A DNA stretch of 23,857 bases from a virus. Under the pieces are notes generated by a model. It ran no database searches and was not told the origin of the DNA. It saw nothing but the letters and a program-made list of their open reading frames with translations. The stretch lies in the IMG/VR virus record IMGVR_UViG_3300036399_000955, positions 1-23,857 of that record, one strand, 5' to 3'. Both the position numbers and the translations under genes were made by a program. Of the stretch, positions 8,525 through 16,337 are shown in pieces; positions within the stretch are counted from its first letter, which is position 1, and each line of letters opens with the position of its first letter.

Positions 8525-9312
8525 TTATATTTGTTTTCTATTAACTTTTTAAGTTCTTCATTTCTATCATATTGATGAACTAACGTGTATAATTCCCCTT
8601 TTAAATTTCTAACATCGCTTCCATCGATAGTTGGTAATTTTTCAGTATATGGTAGTATATCTCCCTTTTTTAATTTTAAATGCAACTGTGCAGCAAATCC
8701 TTCCTGTTGTTTTACAAATTGAACTTTATCTTTAAATTGATGTAAACGAATTAAAATATTATATGCCGCTTGGTCTGCCAATTGTTCCCTATTTGATGTG
8801 GTTAAACTCCATCTATAAATATCAATAAATAAGTCTCTAATAGCATCTTTCTTACCAACAATAGTTCCTGCACAACATATTTCTTCATTTTGTAACCAAT
8901 CCCATTCCATAGGAAATGATGTACCTGCATTTAATCTTGCCCATTCTTCATCTCCAAATTTCAATGATTCCGAAAAAGCAAGAATATCTTTATTCATGTT
9001 CTTATTTAACCATTCGGTTGGGTCTTTTTGGAATACAATATCCTTTACATCTACCCATATAATCACATCCGTTTCGTATTGATGTAAAACCTGATACATA
9101 TCTCTAAATCTTTGCAGTATGATATGTTGTTGCGGTTCCGATTGTATTAATTTCCAACCTTTAACATTAAGGTATTCTATTGTATCTTGAGTAATTTCAT
9201 AAACCAACATCAATTTATCTCCATTAAACCCACTACGTTCAATTGATTCAATAAATGGTCTAATTTGCTCTACTCCGTATTTAGTTATGCAACCTATTAT
9301 TGTGTATTTCAT
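8521..9312 (-). CDS. GT-A-like glycosyltransferase, 263 aa
   Basis: Starts MKYTIIGCITKYGVEQIRPF, then a conserved-looking block IIWVDVKDIVFQKDP where Asp-x-x-Asp takes the place of DxD, then CCAGTIVGKKDAIRDLF, LADQAAYNILIR, and VHQYDR near the end. This order (WxDxxDxxF, xAGxxxG, DQxxYN, xHQYDR) is that of a group of GT-A transferases found in bacterial and viral surface-glycan clusters. No membrane segment. Its 5' end overlaps the GDPD gene by 32 bases, which is long for this region; the ATG at 9312 is needed to keep the first beta strand. Specificity unknown. Confidence 0.65.
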   Translation of the reverse strand: MKYTIIGCITKYGVEQIRPFIESIERSGFNGDKLMLVYEITQDTIEYLNVKGWKLIQSEPQQHIILQRFRDMYQVLHQYETDVIIWVDVKDIVFQKDPTEWLNKNMNKDILAFSESLKFGDEEWARLNAGTSFPMEWDWLQNEEICCAGTIVGKKDAIRDLFIDIYRWSLTTSNREQLADQAAYNILIRLHQFKDKVQFVKQQEGFAAQLHLKLKKGDILPYTEKLPTIDGSDVRNLKGELYTLVHQYDRNEELKKLIENKYK

Positions 9313-9742
9313 ATTCTTTTATATTATCTGTCATTATTGCGTAACATTTTGTAATGTCACCGATATATCCCATTTCAGGCATACAACATATTGAATTTTG
9401 TATTAATTTTTCACCAGGTTTAACTAATACCCTTTTATTTGATATCAAAGTGTAATTATCAATTGTATGCCAAAAATAATTGAATCCACCGATTGCGTTA
9501 AACCACTCCATTGCGTCTACATTCTTACAATGTATCCATAGGTGTTCGTATCTTTCGTTTAACCAATGTTGAGTTATACCATATTGCGGTTCATCGTGTC
9601 CTAAAAATAAAACACCTTCAATCATCCATATATCTATTTCGACATCATAACCTAATGAAATTGCTTCATCTATATAATTAGGATGATTCTCTCTTTCAAT
9701 ATTTCTACCGTTTATGTTTCCTCTATGTGCAATCCATTTCAT
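9281..9742 (-). CDS. Minimal GDPD/PI-PLC-like phosphodiesterase, 153 aa
   Basis: Glycerophosphodiester phosphodiesterase fold. The active-site signature is intact: AHRGN (His6, Arg7), DVEIDIW (Glu35, Asp37) for metal binding, FLGHDEP (His49), and WIHCKN with Lys73. These residues cleave phosphodiesters through Ca/Mg-assisted acid-base chemistry. At 153 aa it is well below the ~230-300 of most GDPDs, so the second half of the TIM barrel seems reduced. I use the ATG at 9742 (MKWIAHRGN); a TTG two codons earlier is unlikely. It lies directly after the nucleotidylyltransferase gene. It could trim a phosphodiester-linked group (glycerol-P, ethanolamine-P or similar) from a glycan; this is inference. 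Confidence 0.78.
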   Translation of the reverse strand: MKWIAHRGNINGRNIERENHPNYIDEAISLGYDVEIDIWMIEGVLFLGHDEPQYGITQHWLNERYEHLWIHCKNVDAMEWFNAIGGFNYFWHTIDNYTLISNKRVLVKPGEKLIQNSICCMPEMGYIGDITKCYAIMTDNIKEYEIHNNRLHN

Positions 9743-9759
9743 ACACAAATATACTAAAA

Positions 9760-10581
9760 TTATTTATATTTACCAAATTGTTCATTGTAGTGTTTCCAAT
9801 AATGATATGTCCAAATTAATTCATCTTGTGATTTTATACCACTTTTTAAAATAGTTTGCCAAGCTTCAAAATTTTGAACTTCTTCTGGAGTTCCAAATAC
9901 ACTAACATAATCAGTATCATAGATTGTAACATTCAATCCATCATTAACCATTAAATTGTAAACTAATGTTACATAATACTCACCATTGTAGTTTATATCC
10001 AAATCCATCAATTGTTTGAAATACTTTTTAACATATTTACCTTTTGCAAAATAATATGTTCCAGTTGAAGCATGTTCTTCAATTGGTTTATCTGTATATG
10101 GTTCTTTTTCTTTTATCTCAATCAATTTACCATTATCCTCTTTTATATGTGCCATAAAAGTTGGACTCAGTCTATGTGGATGAAACCCAACATGAGAAAG
10201 AATGCAACCATCTGAATTTTTAATTGATTGTTTGAAATCGTTATAATCCCAAAGGTATGGATTATCACAATAAGTGATTATAACTTCTTCATCATCTTTT
10301 ACATCTAAATTTTTTAAAGTATAAACTGGTCCTTTTTTGTGGTTTTGTATAATGTAAATTTCAGATTGTTTAACTAATTTATTCAATATTTCAACCATTT
10401 TGGTATTGTTGGCGTGTTCTTCATTTATTACAAATATAAACTCGTCATTTTCAATATCAAACATTTCAACAATATATTCTATAATTAATTTTCCATTGAC
10501 GTTTATTAATGGTTTTGGGTCTATGTATCCTGCTTTAACAAATCTATCCCCCATACCTGCCATTGGAACTATAATCTTCAT
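9760..10581 (-). CDS. Sugar (or small-molecule) phosphate nucleotidylyltransferase
   Basis: 273 aa. The N-terminal pyrophosphorylase signature is IVPMAGMGDRFVKAGY followed by DPKPLINVNGK (Lys23), which binds the NTP; TYCDNPYLWDY supplies Asp106 for metal; the later EKEPYTDKPIEEHASTGTYYF is the acceptor-side region. It joins an NTP to a sugar-1-phosphate or analogous phosphate and releases pyrophosphate. The AGMGDRF loop is closer to capsule-locus transferases of the Cj1416 type than to RmlA or GlmU, so a sugar-1-phosphate substrate is not assured. Its ATG overlaps the stop of the kinase-aldolase gene by 4 bases, so the two probably act in sequence. Class is certain; base and substrate are not. 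Confidence 0.87.
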   Translation of the reverse strand: MKIIVPMAGMGDRFVKAGYIDPKPLINVNGKLIIEYIVEMFDIENDEFIFVINEEHANNTKMVEILNKLVKQSEIYIIQNHKKGPVYTLKNLDVKDDEEVIITYCDNPYLWDYNDFKQSIKNSDGCILSHVGFHPHRLSPTFMAHIKEDNGKLIEIKEKEPYTDKPIEEHASTGTYYFAKGKYVKKYFKQLMDLDINYNGEYYVTLVYNLMVNDGLNVTIYDTDYVSVFGTPEEVQNFEAWQTILKSGIKSQDELIWTYHYWKHYNEQFGKYK

Positions 10582-12002
10582 TTTCTATATTTTTCTGATT
10601 TTAGATTGTTTAAATACTCAATGTCTTTATTTGATAATTTTTTAATTTTACCTAATTGTTTAGCGTAATATACAATATAATTATGTGAGGCGAGTGTTTC
10701 GTTATCATTTATTATAACAGAATCTGGAAATGTAAATATATTTTCCTTTGGATATTCGGCCCAACTTAAATCAAATTCTTTAAATTTTATTACATTTCTT
10801 TCAATATATTCCTTTGAATATGTATTAATTCTAGAAATTAAATCAATACATTTATAATAGTTATCATAGGAAACTATTAAACCGTGATTTTCTAAAAATA
10901 CAACATTTGATATGCCATTCGTATTTAAAATTTTATGTGTTAATTCCAATCCTGGGTTATAGTATTTCAAATAAGTGTATTTGAAATCTTCATTTTGGAA
11001 TAATTCATCTATAATATCTTTTCCATTTTCTAATGATAAGATACAATTCAAATATATTGGGTGTACATGAAACACATATTTATCAAATAAACTATGAAAC
11101 CCAGTTTCCATAGATGGTTTTTTATATAAAGAATTTTTGATTGATACCTCCAATATATCATCTAGCATATCATCATCTAATATATTATTAAAATCAATAT
11201 TTTTATAATCTATAATAGAATAACCACTACCATACTTTATATTTTTTAATTTTCCACCACTTTCTTTTATTATTAATTTATCACCAAATTTTGATGATAT
11301 ATTTCCTCCCTTTGATTGAACTACATTTAATCTATTTCCAATTGTTTGATTTATCCATTCAAATTCATACAATTCACGATGCATTTTTTTAATAAACTCA
11401 AATAACATACAATCTACATCGGAATTATATGTTACATTAATACCATCCATTTTGCTAATTTTGATTATAACATCAGCTTTTTTAATTTGTATGGATTTAA
11501 TATGTTCAAAATCTTTTTTTCGCTTGGATATTAGTTCTACTACTTTTTCTTTCGTATATCCTCTTTCATTTGTATCTCTTTCAACTTTAAAATCTGTTAT
11601 TAGATTTTCATCAGTATCAATGTATATTTTTAAATCTGTTAATAATTGGGATTCATTTGTGTAAAATGAATGTAATCCTTCATTTATAACATATTTTTTT
11701 GGTGAAATATAGATTGGTTCGTTAAATTTTCCAGTTGAATGATTGTATATTTTTCTTAATATTTTTTCTCCATTCTTGAGTGATATCAAATGTGAATCAC
11801 CCAATTTTAAATTATTTGCAGATGGATTTAAATGTGTAATGGAATTCCACATAATATGGTTTCTTTCCCATTTATGCAAGTCATCTCCTGAAATGGATAC
11901 AGTATTACCATATCCATAATATAATCTTATGAAATTTGCAATAGTAGATTTCCCAGAAGCAGAATCACCGGATATACCAATGATATATGGGTTATCTTCC
12001 AT
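10578..12002 (-). CDS. Fusion: phosphoribulokinase/uridine-kinase-like kinase + class II aldolase/adducin domain
   Basis: 474 aa in two parts. Residues ~1-215 are a P-loop kinase of the phosphoribulokinase/uridine kinase family: Walker A GDSASGKST (12-20), GDDLHKWER (39-47), ITHLNPSANN, YNHSTGKF, VINEGLHSFY and ERDTNERGY. Residues ~225-474 are a class II aldolase/adducin domain: GGNISSKFGD and the phosphate-binding ESGGKL, Glu299 (METGFH), zinc ligands His312/His314 (FHVHPIY) and His373 (LENHGLIV). Both active sites look complete. I start at the ATG at 12002; an upstream Met at 12047 would overlap the previous gene by 56 bases. One chain could phosphorylate a small substrate and then carry out aldol cleavage, condensation or epimerisation, feeding the co-translated nucleotidylyltransferase. 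The pathway is not known to me. Confidence 0.85.
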   Translation of the reverse strand: MEDNPYIIGISGDSASGKSTIANFIRLYYGYGNTVSISGDDLHKWERNHIMWNSITHLNPSANNLKLGDSHLISLKNGEKILRKIYNHSTGKFNEPIYISPKKYVINEGLHSFYTNESQLLTDLKIYIDTDENLITDFKVERDTNERGYTKEKVVELISKRKKDFEHIKSIQIKKADVIIKISKMDGINVTYNSDVDCMLFEFIKKMHRELYEFEWINQTIGNRLNVVQSKGGNISSKFGDKLIIKESGGKLKNIKYGSGYSIIDYKNIDFNNILDDDMLDDILEVSIKNSLYKKPSMETGFHSLFDKYVFHVHPIYLNCILSLENGKDIIDELFQNEDFKYTYLKYYNPGLELTHKILNTNGISNVVFLENHGLIVSYDNYYKCIDLISRINTYSKEYIERNVIKFKEFDLSWAEYPKENIFTFPDSVIINDNETLASHNYIVYYAKQLGKIKKLSNKDIEYLNNLKSEKYRK

Positions 12003-12732
12003 ATTTTTGCCAATCGTTATGCATGAATAATCCTTCGTTGTGCCCAACCTTAAATGTGGATTCAGCCCACCATTTAGCTATATTGCCTTCTAATGCAATA
12101 CCATCCCCTGCGAACTGATTAACTACATCTAAATAAAATTGTTTTTTATATAAACATGGGTTATTTGTCCAATTACCGTATCGAGAAGTTGTCCAAAACA
12201 TATCCTCTGATTTTTTTATATAATCACCAAATTCGATATCAGGCTCACACCAATGCAGTGAATCTAAAAGATGTGGAGATGTACATTGTGAATTATCATC
12301 ATAATATGTTAATTCTTGTCCTTGATATCTAAATGAAAAATGTGGATTTCCTGGATTTTTCCTATGTCTCAATCGAACAACATCCATCCCCATTTCAATT
12401 GCTTGGTAACTTTTTTCTAATATCTTATATGTAGTTTCTCTATCTTCAATTAAATTCCAATCATGCTCTAATACCAATATATAATCCGATTGTGCGTTTT
12501 GAGTTAGTTTAATGAATCCTTGCCCTATACCTATGTTTTGATTCAATCCTATACAATCTAATCCAAAATGTTTTGCAATTTTGTAATCTTGTTCATTGAA
12601 TTGTTGAAATAATATAGTAGTATCGTTTACCATATCAAATAAACCATTATTGTGATATGTGGTTAATGTATCTACCAATACCTGTCCACTATTCCAAGAA
12701 AGTATTCCTATACTGATTGGAAGTTTTTCCAT
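11992..12732 (-). CDS. Family 2-like glycosyltransferase, 246 aa
   Basis: GT-A fold. The N-terminal strand and loop ISIGILSWNSGQVLVDTL are typical of GT2; NIGIGQGFIKL is the mid-domain helix; ILVLEHDW (Glu89-His90-Asp91) takes the place of DxD. The acceptor side has GIALEGNIAKWWAESTFKVG followed by FMHNDW. No membrane segments, so a soluble single-transfer enzyme. It is followed with an 11-base overlap by the kinase-aldolase gene and preceded at a 3-base gap by a methyltransferase-like gene. The charged and aromatic C-terminal half is unlike textbook GT2 enzymes, so donor and acceptor remain open. Confidence 0.75.
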   Translation of the reverse strand: MEKLPISIGILSWNSGQVLVDTLTTYHNNGLFDMVNDTTILFQQFNEQDYKIAKHFGLDCIGLNQNIGIGQGFIKLTQNAQSDYILVLEHDWNLIEDRETTYKILEKSYQAIEMGMDVVRLRHRKNPGNPHFSFRYQGQELTYYDDNSQCTSPHLLDSLHWCEPDIEFGDYIKKSEDMFWTTSRYGNWTNNPCLYKKQFYLDVVNQFAGDGIALEGNIAKWWAESTFKVGHNEGLFMHNDWQKYGR

Positions 12733-12735
12733 AAT

Positions 12736-13413
12736 TTATTTTTTAATATAACTAGTCCACAAATAAAAATTAAACTCATCATCTCTATATGGTTCTAATC
12801 CATTTTTAATAATGGCATCTTTTATACTATCGTAATTGGTATCGGATTCATACGGCCATTGCCAATAATCCGTAACAAATTTCCAATATTCTGGATTCTT
12901 TGCATAATCATGCGCAATAATAACATCTCCACTTTTTAAATATTCAGAAAATACGTTAAATTCTTTTGGTTTATCACCTCCGTCGCATACAACTAATGTT
13001 TTTCCAGGTCTTTTAATATATGAAATTATTTCATTAAATGGTTTTTCTGCAAAACAATCTTCTATTCTGAAATCAATATCAGTTCTATTTGTATGATTTA
13101 TAGTACCATCTATATCGTATGATACAACCATTGCATTTGGATTTTTATTATCGTATAACCAAGATGTTAAACCTCCATTATATGTTCCAATTTCAATTAT
13201 ATTATCAAATTGATATATGTAATGTGGGTTTAGTGCCAAATAAACACCCAATACTTGCGACATTTGAATTCCATCATAGATATTCAATCTTAAAAATGGA
13301 TGAGATGGGTGCCAATTTGTAATTTCAGTAAATTTTATTTTAGTTGACATTGTATGTTGTAATAATGCGTTTAACATTATTGCATTAAAGTCAGAATTAT
13401 TTTTTTGTTGCAT
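12736..13413 (-). CDS. Class I methyltransferase-like protein, CmcI/cephalosporin-hydroxylase type
   Basis: 225 aa Rossmann-like enzyme. Motif I is NIIEIGTYNGG (71-81); the strand VVSYDID ends in the acidic residue (Asp100) that would hold the SAM ribose; LVVCDGGDKPKEF (~140-152) and VIIAHDYAKN (~164-173) match the metal-site DG and HDY segments of the CmcI/TylF-like sugar O-methyltransferases. The start is uncertain: the ATG at 13413 overlaps the upstream gene by 17 bases, and the ATG at 13350 (MSTKIKFTE) is also possible. In a glycosyltransferase cluster the likely role is O-methylation of a sugar. Confidence 0.72.
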   Translation of the reverse strand: MQQKNNSDFNAIMLNALLQHTMSTKIKFTEITNWHPSHPFLRLNIYDGIQMSQVLGVYLALNPHYIYQFDNIIEIGTYNGGLTSWLYDNKNPNAMVVSYDIDGTINHTNRTDIDFRIEDCFAEKPFNEIISYIKRPGKTLVVCDGGDKPKEFNVFSEYLKSGDVIIAHDYAKNPEYWKFVTDYWQWPYESDTNYDSIKDAIIKNGLEPYRDDEFNFYLWTSYIKK

Positions 13414-14038
13414 TTCTTATATGATTTATAAAGTTAATTTTATCTTGTTCTTTTACAGAGTTCCAAACTCCTTCATCGGAAGTTGTTGACATTTCGGTTT
13501 CTATATTAAAATTTTTCATTGTAGATTTTGTAGAAAGATTGCATTTGAATATGTAATCATCTCCATACCATATTTTAATATCATCTGGTATATCAATCCA
13601 ATTTTGTTTATCAAACATTATAAGACATCCCCATCCCCAATCTCTAATTTTACCATTCCATTTTTCTAAAATGGGTTCGTCTGTATTATTTCCTTTATAG
13701 TTGTATTCGGATTGACCAATGATACCATATTCCAATAAAATATCATTTGTTATGACACCAAATATATTTGGATTAAAGTTTATATCATCGTTTACTAATG
13801 CAATAGAATTATTTTTAGCAAGTTTAACTCCTAAATTCCACGCTGGGTTTACATATATGTTTTCACCAGTCTGAACTAATTTTACTTTATCCAATGCTTC
13901 ATAATATTCAAAGAATTTGCCACCATTATCTATTAATATGATTTCATCTACGAACTCGCATTTTATCAAATCAAATAATAGTTTTCCAATTCTATTTGAT
14001 TTCCAAAGAGTTGGTATTATTACACTATATTTGTTCAT
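13397..14038 (-). CDS. Family 2-like glycosyltransferase, 213 aa
   Basis: Compact GT-A enzyme. It begins YSVIIPTLWKSNRIGKLL, then VDEIILIDNGG (nucleotide-binding strand), NPAWNLGVKLAKNN (the WNLG helix found in many GT2 proteins), and LVNDDINFNP where Asn-Asp-Asp (83-85) is the DxD equivalent. GWGCLIMFDKQNW and WYGDDYIF (second acidic site, likely catalytic base region) follow. No membrane segment. The start overlaps the previous gene by 14 bases. The order of motifs is convincing for a GT; specificity is not predictable. Confidence 0.8.
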   Translation of the reverse strand: MNKYSVIIPTLWKSNRIGKLLFDLIKCEFVDEIILIDNGGKFFEYYEALDKVKLVQTGENIYVNPAWNLGVKLAKNNSIALVNDDINFNPNIFGVITNDILLEYGIIGQSEYNYKGNNTDEPILEKWNGKIRDWGWGCLIMFDKQNWIDIPDDIKIWYGDDYIFKCNLSTKSTMKNFNIETEMSTTSDEGVWNSVKEQDKINFINHIRNATKK

Positions 14039-14774
14039 TTTTTATATATTTTTGGTACAATTTAATGTATATGTCATGCATTTCTTCACCCATTGTTTCT
14101 GGTTTAATTATTTTATTCCATATATCAGGTGAGTATGTATTAAAATTGTAATTAGCACTGCATATTGTAACATGAGATTCAATTTCTTTAACCATTTTTC
14201 CAGGATAACTTTCAACGGCAAACCTATCCTTCTTCATATCATCCCAATTTGGGATATTTAAAAGTTTATCGGTATGAAACCAAAAAAATGTTCCACTATA
14301 ATGCCAATCACTTTCTACCCAAGGAGGGCAGGGTGTTATAATTCTCATTATACCACTAAATGTTTTATCGTTTGATAACTCATCTTGTATTTTAATTAGG
14401 AAAGTTGGTTCTAAATTAAAAAAATACATAGAAAATAACCACATTTTTATTACATCTTTTTCAGGTCTATTTGAACCACCTTTATTGTGTGCAAAAAATG
14501 TAATGGAATCTTTATTCGTTATTTGTTTAATAGAGTCTATAAAATATTCCGATTCACGTGTTTCTTGATTATTTTTTACAACTTCAATTTCGAATCCATT
14601 AAATAATTTTACTAAATGTGAGTTATCTATTTCCAAATCATCAACTGCTATTTTTATTATTCTTTGTCCGTTGAAGTTATTGCAATATCTATTTAACAAT
14701 TCAAGATTTAATTTGGTAAATTCATTTACTTGTGAATTTTCAAAATAACAATAATATATTAAATTTCTAATCAT
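14025..14774 (-). CDS. Probable glycosyltransferase of unassigned family, 249 aa
   Basis: No classical DxD is obvious, but the sequence has FFAHNKGGSNRPEKDVIKMW (~93-112) and DWHYSGTFFWFHTDKLLNIP (156-175), then VESYPGKMV. The pair HNKG-x-S-N...W and HYSG-x-x-x-W near a PGK segment is the pattern I associate with a group of uncharacterised transferases in bacterial and phage polysaccharide loci. The N-terminal MIRNLIYYCYFEN resembles a first Rossmann strand. It sits between a GT2 and a methyltransferase gene. Assignment as a transferase rests on motif memory and context, so it is moderate only. Confidence 0.55.
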   Translation of the reverse strand: MIRNLIYYCYFENSQVNEFTKLNLELLNRYCNNFNGQRIIKIAVDDLEIDNSHLVKLFNGFEIEVVKNNQETRESEYFIDSIKQITNKDSITFFAHNKGGSNRPEKDVIKMWLFSMYFFNLEPTFLIKIQDELSNDKTFSGIMRIITPCPPWVESDWHYSGTFFWFHTDKLLNIPNWDDMKKDRFAVESYPGKMVKEIESHVTICSANYNFNTYSPDIWNKIIKPETMGEEMHDIYIKLYQKYIKNEQI

Positions 14775-14778
14775 ATTT

Positions 14779-15339
14779 TTATTTTTCTATAAATAACAAT
14801 ACATCATCGTATCTTCCTTTATTATTTCGTAAATCATATACTTCCCATTTCATATCAGTATCATTTGCATACAAAACTAATTTATTTAAGTCATCAATTG
14901 ATTGAATATCTTCTATTATCAATTTTCCTCCTGGTTTTATTTTTTTTAACCATTTTTGTATGGATATTATTTGGGTTTCTAATGTGTGTGGACCATCATC
15001 TATAATATAATCAAAACTATCATTTTCAAATTTATTTATAATACTATCAACATACGCGTTTTCTAAAAATAATTTTACATTTGATAGTGTTTTTATAAAT
15101 TCAATATTTGATTGATTCATTTCATTACCATTATCGATTCCAATTATATGGGAATTAACAAACCATTTACTTAATAAGTTTAAAGAGTCTCCACGTCTAA
15201 CACCTATCTCTAAAATTGATAATTTTTCTAATCTTCTATTTGTAAATTCATCCGAATAATATGCATTAATATAATCATGTAAAGTACCTTTATCACTTTT
15301 TGGTTCTATGCTTTCGTAAAATTCTGAAAATGTGGTCAT
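14779..15339 (-). CDS. Class I SAM-dependent methyltransferase, 186 aa
   Basis: Rossmann methyltransferase. Motif I is SILEIGVRRGDS (~41-52), the acidic residue for the ribose is in IIGIDNG (Asp69), motif IV is DYIIDDGPHTLE, and motif V/VI is LKKIKPGGKLIIEDIQS. The DDGPHT and EDI-x-S segments, together with a SDKGT near the N-terminus, match macrocin/mycinamicin-type sugar O-methyltransferases (TylF/MycE group). I choose the ATG at 15339 (MTTFSEFY), which leaves a short gap after the epimerase stop; a Met at 15357 would overlap it by 13 bases and cannot be excluded. Likely methylates a sugar hydroxyl of the product of this cluster. Confidence 0.8.
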   Translation of the reverse strand: MTTFSEFYESIEPKSDKGTLHDYINAYYSDEFTNRRLEKLSILEIGVRRGDSLNLLSKWFVNSHIIGIDNGNEMNQSNIEFIKTLSNVKLFLENAYVDSIINKFENDSFDYIIDDGPHTLETQIISIQKWLKKIKPGGKLIIEDIQSIDDLNKLVLYANDTDMKWEVYDLRNNKGRYDDVLLFIEK

Positions 15340-15344
15340 ATTTT

Positions 15345-16337
15345 TTATTTTTTCCAAAATGAATAAATTCCATTATCTAATTCATACGACGGCCATACAA
15401 ATCTATCTCTTTTCGGTTGGTGTGAAGCCCAAACCCACATATCCCACAATCCTTCATCTAAATTAGTTTTATGTTCAAACCCCAATATATCAATTGATTT
15501 TTGGAAGGTAGGTATTGAGTTTTTAACCTCATGTCTACCTTCTTTATAAACAACTTCACCACTACCTATAATTGCTCTTAATAATGAATTTGCTTTGTTT
15601 ATACTCCACTCTTCTACTCCACCTAAATTAATTATTTCTTTGGATGCTTCAGGTCTAATTGCCGAATTCCATAAAGGTTCTACAATATCATCTACACAAC
15701 TAAATGCTCTAGTTTGTTCTCCATCACCAAATATTGTCATTGGTTCTCCATTTAGATGTTGATACATCCAAATACCCAATACATTACGATACTTATCCCA
15801 TATATTTTGGTTAATACCATATACATTATGTGGTCTGATAATACACCAATCTAATCCATGTTGTTCACCTGCAATTTGAATATCCATTTCACACGCATAT
15901 TTCGCAACTCCATACGGGTCGATTGGTTTAGGTGTGTGTGTTTCATCAAATACGCCACCTTCTCCATGTCCATACACTGCTAATGTTGAAGTGAATACCA
16001 ATCGTTTAACATTGTGTTTAATACATTGATTGACTACTCTTGCAGTTGCAACTAAATTGTTTTCATAATTATATTGTCTAATGAATGGTGATAGTCCTTC
16101 CGCTGCGTATGCTGCAAAATGAAATACATAATCAAATTTGTGAATTTCAAAACAATTTTCAATTGGGTGTGTTACCAAATTCATTTGCCAAAATTCTACG
16201 GTTGGATTTACATTTTCTCTATATCCACCACTTAAATCATCAATTCCAACTATATGAACTTCGGGATGTTTTTCAGTTAACCAATCTGCTAATCTACTAC
16301 CTAATAGCCCTGCTACTCCTGTTATTAAAACTTTCAT
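15345..16337 (-). CDS. NAD-dependent epimerase/dehydratase, GalE-like
   Basis: 330 aa extended short-chain dehydrogenase acting on a nucleotide sugar. NAD-binding GVAGLLGSRL (7-16) and the ribose-binding GIDDLSGG (31-38); catalytic FTSTLAVYG (Ser117/Thr118) and PYGVAKYACE (Tyr142, Lys146); IIRPHNVYG and FGDGEQTRAFSCVDDIV are standard family segments that bind the sugar nucleotide. It fits a UDP-sugar 4-epimerase or a related dehydratase; the exact sugar cannot be set from motifs. Its first 41 bases overlap the 3' end of the upstream glycosyltransferase in another frame, yet the ATG at 16337 must be right because the dinucleotide loop begins at residue 7. Confidence 0.9.
   Translation of the reverse strand: MKVLITGVAGLLGSRLADWLTEKHPEVHIVGIDDLSGGYRENVNPTVEFWQMNLVTHPIENCFEIHKFDYVFHFAAYAAEGLSPFIRQYNYENNLVATARVVNQCIKHNVKRLVFTSTLAVYGHGEGGVFDETHTPKPIDPYGVAKYACEMDIQIAGEQHGLDWCIIRPHNVYGINQNIWDKYRNVLGIWMYQHLNGEPMTIFGDGEQTRAFSCVDDIVEPLWNSAIRPEASKEIINLGGVEEWSINKANSLLRAIIGSGEVVYKEGRHEVKNSIPTFQKSIDILGFEHKTNLDEGLWDMWVWASHQPKRDRFVWPSYELDNGIYSFWKK

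Noticed and set aside
9761-9768. TATAAATA on the minus strand, identical to the T4 late promoter core, 18 bases before the GDPD ATG
   Set aside because: It encodes the last codons (KYK and stop) of the upstream gene, and at this AT content several chance copies are expected in 24 kb.
12003-12047. Longer start for the kinase-aldolase gene
   Set aside because: Adds 15 residues without family similarity and a 56-base overlap; the ATG at 12002 sits just before the P-loop strand.
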